NCBI RefSeq assembly: GCF_024171955.1
Contig: NZ_JAMTCS010000006.1
Coordinates: 124,001-188,000 of the forward strand
Origin: Promicromonospora thailandica
GTDB taxonomy: Bacteria; Actinomycetota; Actinomycetes; Actinomycetales; Cellulomonadaceae
Length of the DNA stretch: 64,000 bases
Direction: 5' to 3'
The notes under the pieces: model-generated
What the model was told of the DNA's origin: nothing
The model's input: only the letters and a program-made list of their open reading frames with translations
Database searches by the model: none
Shown: positions 35,772 through 46,500 of the stretch, piece by piece
Numbering within the stretch: position 1 is the first letter of the stretch
Layout: each line of letters opens with the position of its first letter
Position numbers and translations under genes: made by a program

Positions 35772-37049
35772 AGCTTGTGCGGTCCAGGCCGGGGAGAGGC
35801 GCACCACCGTGCCGACCACGATCACCGCGGGCGGCCGGACGTCGGCGGCCGCGGCCCGGTCGGCGATAGTGGCCAGCGTGCCCACCGTGACCCGCTGCCG
35901 CGGGCCGTAGCCGTCCTCGACGATCGCGACCGGCGTGTCCGCGGGGCGCTCGTGCGTCACCAGCGCCTCCGCCGTCTCGGCCAGCCGGGTCACGCCCATG
36001 AGCAGCACGAGGGTGTGGTCGGGGCCGCCGGGCACGGAGGCCGCGCCGTCGTGCCCCGTCAGCACGCTGAACCCGCGTGCGACGCCGCGGTGGGTCACCG
36101 GGATGCCGGCCGCGGCCGGCACCGACACCGCCGACGTGACGCCCGGCACCACCTCGACCTCGATCCCCGCCGTGCGGCAGGCCACGAGCTCCTCGCCGCC
36201 GCGGCCCAGCACGTAGGGGTCGCCGCCCTTGAGCCGCACCACGTCGCGTCCGGCCAGGGCGTGCTGGATGAGCAGGGCGTTGATCTCGTGCTGCGGCACG
36301 GGGTGGTTGCCGCTGGTCTTGCCGACGTCGATCACCTCGACCTCGGGGGAGAGGTCGCGCAACAGGGCGCGCGGGCCGAGCCGGTCGACGACCACGACGT
36401 CGGCCTGCGCCAGGACGGCGCGGCCGCGGGCGGTGACGAGACCGGTGTCGCCCGGCCCGCCGCCGACGAGCCACACGCGGCCCGGTCCGGATCCCGCGGG
36501 CCGCGCGCGGTGGCGGCGCAGCGGGAGCACGCCCGACTGCAGGGCCGCCGCCACCGCGTCGCGGATCGCGCGCGAGCGGCGGGGGTCGCGCCCGGCGGTG
36601 ACGGCGACGGTCACCTCGGCGCCGTCGGTCAGCTCGGTGCGAGCGACGGCGGGCACCCAGGCGCTGCCCGCGGACGCGTCGCCCGCGGTGACGCAGAAGA
36701 CCCGGGCGCGTTCGGCGTCGTCGGCCACCTGCTGGTCCACGGCCGGCGAACCGGTCGCGGTGTGCACGAGCCAGGCCCCGTCGAGGTCGCCCGTGCGGTA
36801 GTCGCGGCGCACCCACTCGACGCCGCCAGCCGGCGGCTCGCCCGCGGGTTCGAGCGTCTCGGAGGCGACGACGCCCTGCTCGTCCAGCACCTCGTCCAGC
36901 ACTGTGTGCGGCGCGACGACGCGCACCCGCGCACCCGCCCCGACCAGCGCGCCCACGCGCCGCGCGGCCACGGGGCCGCCGCCGACCACGACGACGAGCC
37001 GCCCGGCGACCCGGAGCCCCAGGGGATAGATCTGGCCGGCGTCAGACAT
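35766..37049 (-). CDS. cysG: Siroheme synthase (uroporphyrinogen-III methyltransferase / precorrin-2 dehydrogenase)
   Basis: A 427-residue bifunctional enzyme that makes siroheme, the cofactor of the sulfite reductase encoded upstream. The N-terminal NAD-binding domain (LVVVVGGGPVAARRVGAL) oxidises precorrin-2 and may insert iron. The C-terminal tetrapyrrole methylase has VWLVGGGPGDTGLVT, VVVVDRLGPRALL and DVVRLKGGDPYVLGRGGEE of the SUMT/CobA family. Its start overlaps the cysH stop by eight bases, so it is the last gene of sirA-cysH-cysG. It ends inside a hairpin. Confidence 0.94.
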   Translation of the reverse strand: MSDAGQIYPLGLRVAGRLVVVVGGGPVAARRVGALVGAGARVRVVAPHTVLDEVLDEQGVVASETLEPAGEPPAGGVEWVRRDYRTGDLDGAWLVHTATGSPAVDQQVADDAERARVFCVTAGDASAGSAWVPAVARTELTDGAEVTVAVTAGRDPRRSRAIRDAVAAALQSGVLPLRRHRARPAGSGPGRVWLVGGGPGDTGLVTARGRAVLAQADVVVVDRLGPRALLRDLSPEVEVIDVGKTSGNHPVPQHEINALLIQHALAGRDVVRLKGGDPYVLGRGGEELVACRTAGIEVEVVPGVTSAVSVPAAAGIPVTHRGVARGFSVLTGHDGAASVPGGPDHTLVLLMGVTRLAETAEALVTHERPADTPVAIVEDGYGPRQRVTVGTLATIADRAAAADVRPPAVIVVGTVVRLSPAWTAQAR

Positions 37050-37902
37050 GGAGACCGCACTCGTCCTTGTCGCGCCCGGCCCAGCGGCCGGAGCGTGCGT
37101 CCTGACCGGGTAGCGGCCGCGCGGTGCACGGCTCGCAGCCCACCGACGGGTAGCCGTCGGCGAGCAGCGGGTTGACCACGAGGCCGTGGCGGTCCGCGTA
37201 CTCGGCCACCTGGTCGTCGGTCCAGGCGGCGATCGGGTTGATCTTGACCACGCCGTTGCGCTCGTCCCAGCTCACCAGCGGCGCGTTGGCGCGCGCCGCC
37301 GTCTCGCTGCGCCGCACACCCGTGGCCCAGGCCTCGTAGCCCGCGAGGGCCTTGGTCATCGGCGCGACCTTGCGCATGGCGCAGCACGCCTCGGGGTCGC
37401 GGTCGTGCAGCCGGGGTCCGTACCGCGCGTCCTGCTCGGCGACGCTCAGGTCGGGCCGCACGTCGATGACGTTGACGTCCAGCTCGATCTCGACGGCGCC
37501 GCGCGTGCCCAGCGTCTCGGCGAAGTGGTAGCCCGTGTCGCCGAACAGCACGTCCACGAAGGGGAACTGCTCCGCGACCAGGTGGGACAGCACGGTGTCC
37601 TGCATGGACGACGCGACGGCCATGAACGGGCCGAACTCGCGCACGGCCCACGCGATCACGGCGTGGGCGTCCGCCTCCGGGTTGCCGGACGACGCGTGCA
37701 GCTGCGCCTGGCCGCGCTCCACCACGGCCCGCAGCTCCTCGGTGGTCCGACGACGGCGGCGCGTCCGGGCGATCGGCCGCGCGGCGCGGATGCTCTCCCG
37801 GGCGGCGGCCCGGGCCCGCACCCGGGCGAGGCGGGGGTTCACGCCGGACCCGTGGGCGGGCGCCGTCAGGGTCAGCGCGGACGCAGGCTCCGTCGTGGTC
37901 AT
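37042..37902 (-). CDS. cysH: Adenylyl-sulfate reductase (CysH family, iron-sulfur type)
   Basis: A 286-residue assimilatory sulfonucleotide reductase that turns APS to sulfite and AMP. The paired cysteines in EACCAMRKVAPM and VGCEPCTARPL are the ligands of the [4Fe-4S] cluster found in APS-specific enzymes and absent from PAPS reductases. SSMQDTVLSHLV is the phosphosulfate-binding region and the C-terminal ECGLHV carries the catalytic Cys. A basic N-terminal extension of about 60 residues precedes the fold. ATG 37902 overlaps the sirA stop by four bases. It works directly before sulfite reductase. Confidence 0.93.
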   Translation of the reverse strand: MTTTEPASALTLTAPAHGSGVNPRLARVRARAAARESIRAARPIARTRRRRRTTEELRAVVERGQAQLHASSGNPEADAHAVIAWAVREFGPFMAVASSMQDTVLSHLVAEQFPFVDVLFGDTGYHFAETLGTRGAVEIELDVNVIDVRPDLSVAEQDARYGPRLHDRDPEACCAMRKVAPMTKALAGYEAWATGVRRSETAARANAPLVSWDERNGVVKINPIAAWTDDQVAEYADRHGLVVNPLLADGYPSVGCEPCTARPLPGQDARSGRWAGRDKDECGLHV

Positions 37903-39617
37903 CGCAGGGCCTCCTCGTCGGCGCGGTGCGCCCACTGCGCGAACGTCTCGTCGCCGTCGTGGTCGGCGTCGTACCGGCGCACGACCCGCTCGACGTAGTC
38001 ACCGATGCCGTCGGCGGTCACCTTGAGGCCGCGCACGGTGCGCCCGAGCCCGGCGTCGTCCCGGTCCAGCGACGTGAGGCCGCCGCCGAGGTGCACCTGA
38101 AAGCCGGGCACCTGGTTGCCGTCGTCGTCGAGCACGAGCTGGCCCTTGAGGCCGATGTCGGCCGTCTGGATGCGCGCGCACGAGTTGGGGCAGCCGTTGA
38201 CGTGCAGGGTCAGGGGCTTGAGGTCCGTGAGGTCGCCGAGCCGTTCCTCAAGCTGGGTGATCGCGGCAGCCGACGTCGCCTTGGTCTCGACGATGGCGAG
38301 CTTGCAGTACTCGATGCCCGTGCACGCGATGGTGCTGCGGCGGAACGGGCTGGGCCGGGCCTGGAGGCCGAGCCCGGCCAGGCCGGTGATCAGCGGCTCG
38401 ACCTCGTCCTCCGCGACATCGAGCACGAGCAGCTTCTGCTGCGGCGTCAGGCGCACGCGGCTGCTGCCGTGCGCCTCGGCGAGGTCGGCGAGCCGCGCGA
38501 GCGTCTCGCCCGAGACACGCCCCACGGTGGGGGCGGCGCCGACGTAGAAGCGGCCGTCGTGCTGCTCGTGCACGCCCACGTGGTCGCCGCGCTCGTCGAG
38601 CCCGAGCGAGGCGGGCGACGGCGGTTCGATGCTGTCGCGGAGCCGGTAGCCCAGGTACTCGTCCTCCAGGACCTGCCGGAACTTCTCGACGCCCCAGTCG
38701 GCGAGCAGGAACTTCAGGCGGGCCTTGTTGCGCAGCCGGCGATACCCGTAGTCGCGGAAGATGCGGACCACGCCGTGCCAGACGTCGGGCGCCTCCTCCG
38801 TGGAGACGAAGGCGTTCAGCCGCTCCGCGAGGCGCGGCGCCGTGGACAGCGCGCCGCCCACCCAGACGTCGTACCCGACGCCGTGCTCGGGGTGGTCGAC
38901 GGCGACGAACGAGATGTCGTTGATCTCGTGCACCACGTCGAGGCTGGGGTGGCCGGTGATCGCCGACTTGAACTTGCGCGGCAGGTTCGCCAGCGCAGGG
39001 TCGCCGATGAACCGCTCCTGGATCTCCTCGATCACCGGCGTGGGATCGATGAGCTCGTCCTTGGCCACGCCCGCCACGGGGCTGCCGAGGATCACGCGCG
39101 GCACGTCGCCGCAGGCCTCCGTGGTGCTGAGCCCGACGGCCTCCAGGCGGCGCCAGATCTCGGGGACCGACTCGACCTCGACCCAGTGGAGCTGGATGTT
39201 CTGCCGGTCGGTGATGTCCGCGCTGCCGCGGCCGAACTCGGTGCTGATGCCCGCGATGGTGCGCAGCTGCTCGGTGGTCAGGGCGCCGCCGTCGATCCGG
39301 ACGCGCAGCATGAAGTACTTGTCCTCGAGCTCGTGCGGCTCCAGGGTGGCCGTCTTGCCGCCGTCGATCCCGGGCTTGCGCTGCGTGTAGAGGCCCCACC
39401 AGCGGAACCGGCCGTGCAGGTCGTCGCCGGGGATGGAGTCGAAGCCCTCCTTGGCGTAGATCTTCTCGATCCGGTCGCGGACCTCCAGCGGGTCGGACTC
39501 CGCCTTGAACTCCTCGTTGTGGTTCAGCGGGGCGGTGCCGTCGACCTTCCACTGGCCATTGGGCCGGGCGGGGCGCTTGCTGGTGCGGGGCTGGGCGGGC
39601 GGGGCGGTGTTCACCAT
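37899..39617 (-). CDS. sirA: Ferredoxin-dependent sulfite reductase (nitrite/sulfite reductase family)
   Basis: A 572-residue siroheme/[4Fe-4S] enzyme, most likely reducing sulfite to sulfide with ferredoxin. The cluster ligands are in STIACTGIEYCKLA (CX5C) and HVNGCPNSCAR (CX3C). It has two ferredoxin-like repeats, with GRGSADITDRQNIQLHWVE in the first and SRVRLTPQQKLLVLDV in the second. Linkage to cysH and siroheme synthase supports sulfite over nitrite. The ATG at 39617 has AGGA upstream. A cysteine-rich leader peptide and a possible attenuator lie 5'. Confidence 0.94.
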   Translation of the reverse strand: MVNTAPPAQPRTSKRPARPNGQWKVDGTAPLNHNEEFKAESDPLEVRDRIEKIYAKEGFDSIPGDDLHGRFRWWGLYTQRKPGIDGGKTATLEPHELEDKYFMLRVRIDGGALTTEQLRTIAGISTEFGRGSADITDRQNIQLHWVEVESVPEIWRRLEAVGLSTTEACGDVPRVILGSPVAGVAKDELIDPTPVIEEIQERFIGDPALANLPRKFKSAITGHPSLDVVHEINDISFVAVDHPEHGVGYDVWVGGALSTAPRLAERLNAFVSTEEAPDVWHGVVRIFRDYGYRRLRNKARLKFLLADWGVEKFRQVLEDEYLGYRLRDSIEPPSPASLGLDERGDHVGVHEQHDGRFYVGAAPTVGRVSGETLARLADLAEAHGSSRVRLTPQQKLLVLDVAEDEVEPLITGLAGLGLQARPSPFRRSTIACTGIEYCKLAIVETKATSAAAITQLEERLGDLTDLKPLTLHVNGCPNSCARIQTADIGLKGQLVLDDDGNQVPGFQVHLGGGLTSLDRDDAGLGRTVRGLKVTADGIGDYVERVVRRYDADHDGDETFAQWAHRADEEALR

Positions 39618-39721
39618 GGGCAGGGTCCTGTTCGTGCGGGGCGCGCGGGCATGGAGCTGGCTGGGGGAGTGGTGCGCGTCGTTACGGGCAGGAGGCCGTT
39701 TCCCGGGGGATGACCAGGGAC

Positions 39722-39751
39722 TCAGCGCTGCGGGCCGGCGGCGCGCGCTGA
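39722..39751 (-). promoter_or_regulatory. Candidate attenuator hairpin between leader peptide and sirA
   Basis: TCAGCGC (39722-39728) and GCGCTGA (39745-39751) form perfect 7-bp arms, and the 16-base loop contains a further GGCCGGC palindrome. It starts 24 bases after the leader peptide stop, in the 157-base untranslated stretch before sirA. A ribosome stalled at the Cys codons could affect such a fold; mechanism inferred. Confidence 0.45.
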
Positions 39752-39774
39752 CCTTGCGAGGGGCGAGGGGCGCG

Positions 39775-39882
39775 TCAGTGCAGACAGCTGCGACAGCGGT
39801 CGCAGGCACAGGTCGGCATGGCGGGCATTCGCATCTCGTGACGGGGTGTCACGAGAGCTGTGCGCGCTGCTGCCTTGGTCAT
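39775..39882 (-). CDS. Cysteine-rich leader peptide upstream of the sulfite reduction operon
   Basis: A 35-codon frame, too short for usual gene calling, encoding MTKAAARTALVTPRHEM and then RMPAMPTCACDRCRSCLH: four Cys in nine residues at the end. There is no Shine-Dalgarno site. Instead a TACCGT (-10-like TANNNT) lies seven bases before the ATG, the layout of leaderless actinobacterial mRNAs. Cys-rich leaderless leader peptides controlling the same operon type by cysteine-dependent ribosome stalling are described in mycobacteria. Internal ATG 39834 would give a 19-residue form. The role is inferred by analogy and position. Confidence 0.6.
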   Translation of the reverse strand: MTKAAARTALVTPRHEMRMPAMPTCACDRCRSCLH

Positions 39883-39922
39883 GGCGACGACGGTAATCGG
39901 GGGGTCGAGCGGGCGGAAGACC

Positions 39923-39941
39923 ACGTCCACATAGTGGATGT
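39923..39941. promoter_or_regulatory. Palindrome upstream of the leader peptide promoter
   Basis: ACGTCCAC (39923-39930) and GTGGATGT (39934-39941) pair at seven of eight positions around ATA. It lies about 41-59 bases upstream of the predicted leaderless start, where an activator or repressor of sulfur assimilation could bind. No regulator gene is nearby. Confidence 0.45.
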
Positions 39942-40316
39942 CTATTGGGGGCATCGATGTTTCCTATGGATTTCCCGACTGGACTGGTCGGGAATGTCTG
40001 GTGTGCCACCGGCCGGCCGGGTGATTTATGAAGTAGGAAGCACCGAGAAAGAGATGAGTGTGGTGGGTGAATTTTCGACGGCAATGCGCCGAGATTGCGG
40101 GGATCGCATCTCATCGAGGAAGCGCGAGAGGGTGAACTTTAGGCTGACCGGCTCCGCAGTCGCAGGCGAAGGCTGCTCTGTGAAGCATTGACGTGGCCTT
40201 TGCTGAAGTGCGAGAGTCAGCGGCGCTGAGGCGGGCAAGATGGTGCAAAATAGTGCACAGTGCTTGTGTGATGCCCTCATCGGCACAGTTCTTGACTGTC
40301 GGGTGAGGGGTCGTTG
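39942..40316. other. AT-richer intergenic region before the LamG/Rhs locus
   Basis: About 375 bases with no convincing gene, clearly lower in GC than the flanks. It must hold the promoter of the following secreted-protein locus. It contains TGCA-AAATA-GTGCA-like dyad sequence near 40240-40260, and AGGGG at 40306-40310 is the ribosome site of the next gene. Nothing else is recognised. Confidence 0.4.
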
Positions 40317-43300
40317 ATGCGGTTCACCATGCGTTCTCGGTCTGCGGTGTCACTGCCGCTGGCACTTCTACTGGCTGTGGGAACGGCGGGTCTACCCGTC
40401 GTGGCGGACGCCGCCCCGGTGGAACTGGGCCCGGTCTCGACCGTGGCGGAGTGCCCGGAACAGGTCGAGTCCGTCGACGACGCGGTCGCGGCCGCCGTCG
40501 CGTGCGGTGCCGAGACCCGGGTCGGAGAGACGCTGTCGGAGTTCGCGACGGGGTAGGCCACGGCGACCGGCGACGTCCGGATGGACTACTCGACGTCCGC
40601 CGTCCGCCAGGACGGTGATGGTGACGGCACCTGGGCTCCCGTGGATGTCCAGGTCGGGTCGGATCCGGTGGCGAGTGGTGAGCTGGCCGGGATGCTTCCC
40701 GTCACGGGAGGCGTCGAACCGCTGTGGGTGAATCCCGGCGGTGCCACCGGGGCCGGGCTCCCGTTGGTCGTGCTGGGTGCGCCCGAGGAGCGGGTGCGCA
40801 TGTTCTCCGCGTCGGTGCCTCCATCGGGGGCTTCGGCCGCGGTGGTCGACGACGGCGGCCGGCGCGTGACCTACTCGTTCGGCGAGGGCGTGGACCTGGT
40901 CGTGTCGATCAACGAGGCCGGGACCACAGCGATCCCGGTCGTGCGCGTCGCATCGCAGCAGGCGCTTACTTACCTCGCCGAGGACATCCTGGGCGGTTCG
41001 CCGGACCTGGCGTTGGACTTCCCGCTGGAGGCCGCCGTGGGGATGCAGGTGCGTGCCGCGTCGTCCGGGGAGGGATTCGAGGTCGTCGGCTCGGACGGCG
41101 AGATCGCCTGGGAGTCTGGCCCGCCGCTGATGTGGGACTCCGCGGGGCCGACGAACTGGGACGAGGTCGGGCTCGACAGCACTGTCTCCGTGCGGGAGGC
41201 CGGGCTCGGCGCGGACAGCTCTGAGGGCGCCGACGCCAGCGTCGCCGATGTTCGCCTGGAGAACCCGCTGGCCGGCGATTCCGTCGCGATCATGGACGTC
41301 GCAGTGCAGGCGACGTCGGTCGGCGGCACCGTGACCGTCACCCCGGATGCTGAGATGCTCGCGGATCCTGACGTTGCCATGCCGCTCCTCCTGGACCCCA
41401 AGATCGGTGCACCGGACCCGGCGGGATGGGCCATGGTGCAGACGTACCCGGCGTGGACCGACACGCCGAGCTGGAACTTCTCAGGCTCCGAAGGCGTCGG
41501 TCTCTGCGACCCGGCGGCGCACACCGAGTGCACGCAGCGAAACTTGCAGCGGCTCCTGTGGCGGTTCAGCGGCTTGCGGCAGGGTTCGGACGGTGTGTGG
41601 CTGGGCAGCCTCAAGGGCTCCGAGATTCTCCGAGCCGAGTTCGCGGTCTCGGGAACTCATAGTTTCGACTGCAATCCGCGCTCCGTGGAGATGTACGGCG
41701 TCTCGACGTACCTGACCTCGTCCACGGTCTGGAGTGACGTGGACTGGGGTGCGTGGCTGGGCCGATGGACCGGCACGCATCGCGACGGATGTGCGGGGCG
41801 GACCACGCGCGCGGAGTTCAACGTCACCGGACAGGTCAGGGCTGCGGCCAACAGCGGTCTGTCGTGGATCTCGCTCGCCATGCGAGCTGCCGAAGAGGGC
41901 TCGATGAACTGGTGGAAGCGGTACAACGGTTCGTCCGGAACGCTGTCGATCCTGTTCGACCGGCCGCCGCTGCCGCCCACCGCGGACCAGACGGAGATCG
42001 TGCCGGAGGCTGGTGGAGAGCCCATCGACTGCCCGGACACGTGGGACGGGCGGCGCCAGGTGCGCGACAGCACACCGCAGCTGCGCGCCAGAGGTGGGAG
42101 CGAACCGGACGGGACAACGCAGGTCACGATCCGATTCCGTGTCGAGTCGCAGGACACGCTGGAACCGATCTGGTGGTCGGACTGGTCCGAGCCGTCTGCA
42201 GCGAGCACCTGGCGCGCAGCGACGGTGCCGGGCAAGGTCGGGTTGCAGTCTGGCAAGACCTATAGATGGCGGGTTCAGGTGGCGTCGACCGATCCGGTGT
42301 CGGGCCATATCGAGAGGACGTCGTTCCTGGACTCGCCGCTGTGCTTCTTTACGGTGGACACATCCAAGCCGGCCCCGCCGAAGGTGACGAGTTCCAACTA
42401 CCCAGAGGGGCGCGTGGCTGGTGGTGTCGGCACACCGATCTCGGTGGTGTTCTCTGCCAACGGTTCGGCCGACGTGGCCCACTACTGGTACTCGCTGAAC
42501 TCCCAGACGTACTCCGAGCGTAGGACGCCGTCGTCACTCGGGGGTGCGGTCCCCGCGTTCTCGATCCCGATCACCCGTGCTGGGCTGAACTACATCGCGG
42601 TGTACTCCGAGGATGACGCCCACCTCGTGTCGGATCCCACCATCTATGAGTTCTACGTGGGCTTCGCCTTCACAACGGCTCACTGGCATATGAACGACAC
42701 CGGCTGGGTCGACGGGGCAGCCGCAGGTTCGGCCGTGAACGGGGAGAGCACGTCGACCGCCGGCGGCCTGACCGCCGCAGGTGGTGTCACCTGGACTGAT
42801 GGTGCGAGTCCGCAAGGCCTGTGGCCCCCGGATCCGAACGGGCAGATCCCTGATCGGGTCGCGGACGGGGCGTGGCTGTTCAATCCCGATCCGGGTACTC
42901 AGGACGACATCGCCGTCAGCCAGCGTCCGGTGGTGAACGGTACGGAGTCCTTCACGGTCTCGGCCTTCCTGCGTGCGGATGACACCAGTGAAACGGGAGC
43001 AGCCGTCACCCAGGTCCCCGACGCGTCAGAGACGGTGGACGGCGACTACCGCTCATCCTTCCACCTGGGGGTCTCGACCAGTCAGGCATGCCCGACCGAT
43101 GCTGACCCCGGCAACGAGGGCTCAGTTGCACCCTGCTGGGCGTTCTGGAGCGTGCGAGACAACAAGCCCAACTCCATCAACGTGGCCTCCAGGACGCCGG
43201 TCGAGGCGGTGCCCGGACAGTGGACCCACGTGGTCGGTGTCTACAACGCAGCGGAGAAGTCGCTGCAGGCATGGGCATGCCCGATGTTCGCGTTCCCCGC

Positions 43301-43523
43301 CCAGCGTCCCGAGGCCGGCGGCGTCGGAAGGTTCGAGGACGACAGCGAGGAGCCCTGGAACCCGTGGAACGTCGCGGGCCGCTTGCGTCTTGGGTCGGGG
43401 ATGAAGAACGGCAGCACGGTCTGGCCGTTCCACGGTGCTGTGGACGAGGTCCGAGTGGCTGCCGGTCATATCTATGACGAGGACACGCTGCAGCTCATCT
43501 GCGAGGGGGCCAGCGTCCCATGA
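40317..43523 (+). pseudogene. Secreted LamG-domain protein broken by an in-frame amber codon
   Basis: One continuous frame of 1,069 codons with a single internal TAG at codon 80 (40554-40556). Before the stop: a signal peptide (SLPLALLLAVGTAGLPVVADA) and the mature start. After it: beta-rich sequence, an FN3-like part (about codons 560-690) and a C-terminal LamG/concanavalin-like domain (about 780-1065, e.g. FTVSAFLRADDTSETGA, WTHVVGVYNAAEKSLQAW). Related proteins stand before actinobacterial Rhs genes and are exported. The back half has no signal peptide of its own, so without readthrough the product would not be secreted. A sequencing error is possible. Confidence 0.8.
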
Positions 43524-43590
43524 CCTGTACCGAAATCAGTCAGTTGCACATGGGCAGTAGGTACGGGCGAGGCGACGAGGGAGCCGAGTG

Positions 43591-46500
43591 ATGGGGAACT
43601 TGCGGCGTACGACGATGCGAGCATCAGAGAGACTGCATGCCCGCGGTGCTGCTGCCGTGGCCGGGGCCATGGTTCTGCTCCTGGCGACACCCGCCGTGGC
43701 AACGGCGGTGGCGGCTGGCTTCGACGCAACTGCTCGGCAGGAGATGACCCTCGAGGAAGCGCGCGAGTACACCGACAAGCTCGGGTTCGAGAACCCAGAG
43801 GTCGACCTGGTCGAGGCCACCGAGATGACCGCAGAGGAGCTCGCGGTCACTGAAGCGGGCCTGGAACCCATGGAGGCCGTACGGCCCCAGACGGTGACAC
43901 TTCCTGAGCCGGGGTCGATCACGCTCGATCCTTCGACTACGGGCAATGACGCAAAGGCGGCGAGTGCGAAGAGCGACGGGCGACGAGGCCGCGCGGGTGG
44001 TCTGCAGGTGGGCCTGCATCCGATCGACCCGGACGCTATGAAGACAGCTCGCCCAGTCACTGTGTCCTATCTGGGCTCCGCCGCCGCTGATCGGCTTGGC
44101 GCGGCCGGCCCGGTCGTGACGCTCACGCCGGCCGCCCCCGTCGACAGTCCAATGGCGAAGACACCGTCCGCGGAGGCCTCCGATCGACGTGCGGTCGTGG
44201 ACCTTGATGTGTCCTACCTGGCTGGTGCAGGTGGCGGCCTGATTCATCGGCTGCGCCTCGTCCAGTTGCCTGCGTGCGCGGTGAGTTCGGCACCCGCGTC
44301 GTCAACCGTCTGCGGTGAACCGGCACCGGTGGCGGACAGCAAGCTGGACCCCGACTTGCTCACTCTGAGCGGCACGGTCGAGCTTCCCGCCGTCAGTGAC
44401 CAGGCTGATAGTTCCTCGGCCGGGCTGCGGTCGCCGGATGCTGTCGAGCGGGTCGCTTCCAGGGCGTCCGACACCCTCGTTCTGGCGGTGATGGCGGAAA
44501 CCTCTGGATCTGCGGGCGACTGGGGTGCCACCTCGCTCGCGCCGTCGGCGTCGTGGAACGTGTCGGCGCAGACCGGTGCGTTCACCTGGTCGTACCCGAT
44601 GCGTACGCCGCCCGTGCCGGGCGGCCTCGCCCCCGACCTGTCGCTCTCGTACTCCTCTGCGAGCATGGACGGCAAGGTCGTTTCCGCCAACAGCCAGTCT
44701 TCGCAGGTGGGCGACGGGTGGGAGGCTAACCTTTCGGGCTACGTCGAGCGCAAGTACGTCCCGTGCTCGCAGGACCAGGGAGCTGTGGGCGGGCAGGCGC
44801 CGAACAACGCCTCGCGCGCCACGGGAGACCTGTGCTGGAAATCCAACAACGCGACGCTGGTGTTCAACGGGTCAGCGACGGAGCTTGTCCGGGACGGGGC
44901 GACAAGTACGTGGCGGCCCGAGAACGACGACAACACGGTCGTGTCCCACGTGACGGGCAGCGCCAACTCAGACAACAACGGCGAGTCCTGGGTGGTGACG
45001 ACGGACGACGGGACCAAGTACCGCTTCGGGCAGGGACAGCGGTCAGACGGGCTGGGGTTGAACTCGTCCTGGCATGTCCCTGTGTATGGGAATCATCCCG
45101 GTGAACCGTGCTACCAGGCTGGTGACTTCGCCGGATCGAAGTGTGACCAGGTGTGGCGATGGATGCTGGATTACGTCGAGGACGTGTCGGGCAACTCCAT
45201 GACTTATCGGTACACCCGCGAGTACAACCGTTACGGGCACAACAACAACTCAGGAAGCTCCCAGTACGTCTCGGGAGGTCGGCTCTGGTACATGGAGTAC
45301 GGCACGCGCGCGGGCGCTGAGGGCACCACGGAGGCTCCGGCTCGTCTCTCGCTCACCTACGCCGAACGATGCATCCCGACGGCCGACTTCGACTGCGCCC
45401 CGGAGAAGCTGAACGCGGCCAACAGCGCGCACTGGCCAGATGTCCCGCAAGATTTGATCTGTACCTCCACATCGTCCTGCACCCAGACTGCGCCCGCGTT
45501 CTACGACCGCATGCGGTTGACCGGGATGACGACCAACATCCGTGATGCCGGCGCGCTCGTGCCGGTGGACACGTGGACATTCGCGCAGAGCTTTCCCGAC
45601 GCTGGTGACGGTGAAGACCCGGCCCTTTGGCTGGAGTCGATCAAGCACACAGGCAGGGGCGGGTCAGCCGCAGACATCGCGCTGCCGTCGGTTGTCTTCC
45701 ATGGCGCGCAGAAGGACAACCGGGTCGACACGACGGGTGACGTGGGTCCAGCGATGACGAGATATCGCCTGGACAAGATCACCTCAGAGTCCGGCGGCGT
45801 GACGACCATCGCCTACTCCGGCAAGGAATGCTCCACATCCAACCTACCGTCGTCGCCGCAGAACAACTCGATGCGGTGCCAGCCGGTGTTCTGGACGCCA
45901 GAGGGCGCTGACGAGCAGGTGATGGAGTACTTCCACCACTACCGCGTGACCTCGGTGACGCAGGACGGGCGCATCTCCGGAACGGTCCCTGTCGACACGA
46001 CGTACGAGTACTCGGGCGGACCCGGGTGGCACTACACAGACAACGAGCTCATCGAGCCGAAGTACCGGACGTGGGGCGAACTGCGGGGCTACGAACGGGT
46101 CGACGTCTACACCGGTGCATCAGGTGAGGAAGGGTCCCCGAGGCTGCACACAGCGACCCGGTACTTCCGCGGAATGCATGGTGACAGGGACGGAGCCGGT
46201 GGGACCACGACCGTCAAGGTGGACGGCATCGAGGACCTGGACCAGTACGCGGGGATGGTCCGCGAGGAGATCACCTACGACGGCAACGACATCGTCGAAC
46301 AGGTGATCAGTACCCCGTGGCGATCAGCGGTGACGGCGACGGATCCCGACAACACCTCGCGCAAGGCCTTCCACACGGGTGTCTCCGCTACCGAGACAGT
46401 GACGCCGCTGGCGGCGGGCGGCTCACGAACGACACGGACCGAGACCACGTTCGACCCGTACGGCATGCCGACGAGCGTCTCGGAGAGCGGCGATACCGCT

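Noticed and set aside
39722-39850. Another frame over the leader peptide reading ARHADLCLRPLSQLSA, reminiscent of RHVDL-type actinobacterial leader peptides
   Set aside because: No nearby start codon exists in that frame, while the Cys-rich frame has an ATG with a matching -10 element.
40026-40286. Minus-strand 86-codon frame in the AT-richer gap before the LamG gene
   Set aside because: No ribosome site, no recognisable domain, and it would overlap the expected promoter region.
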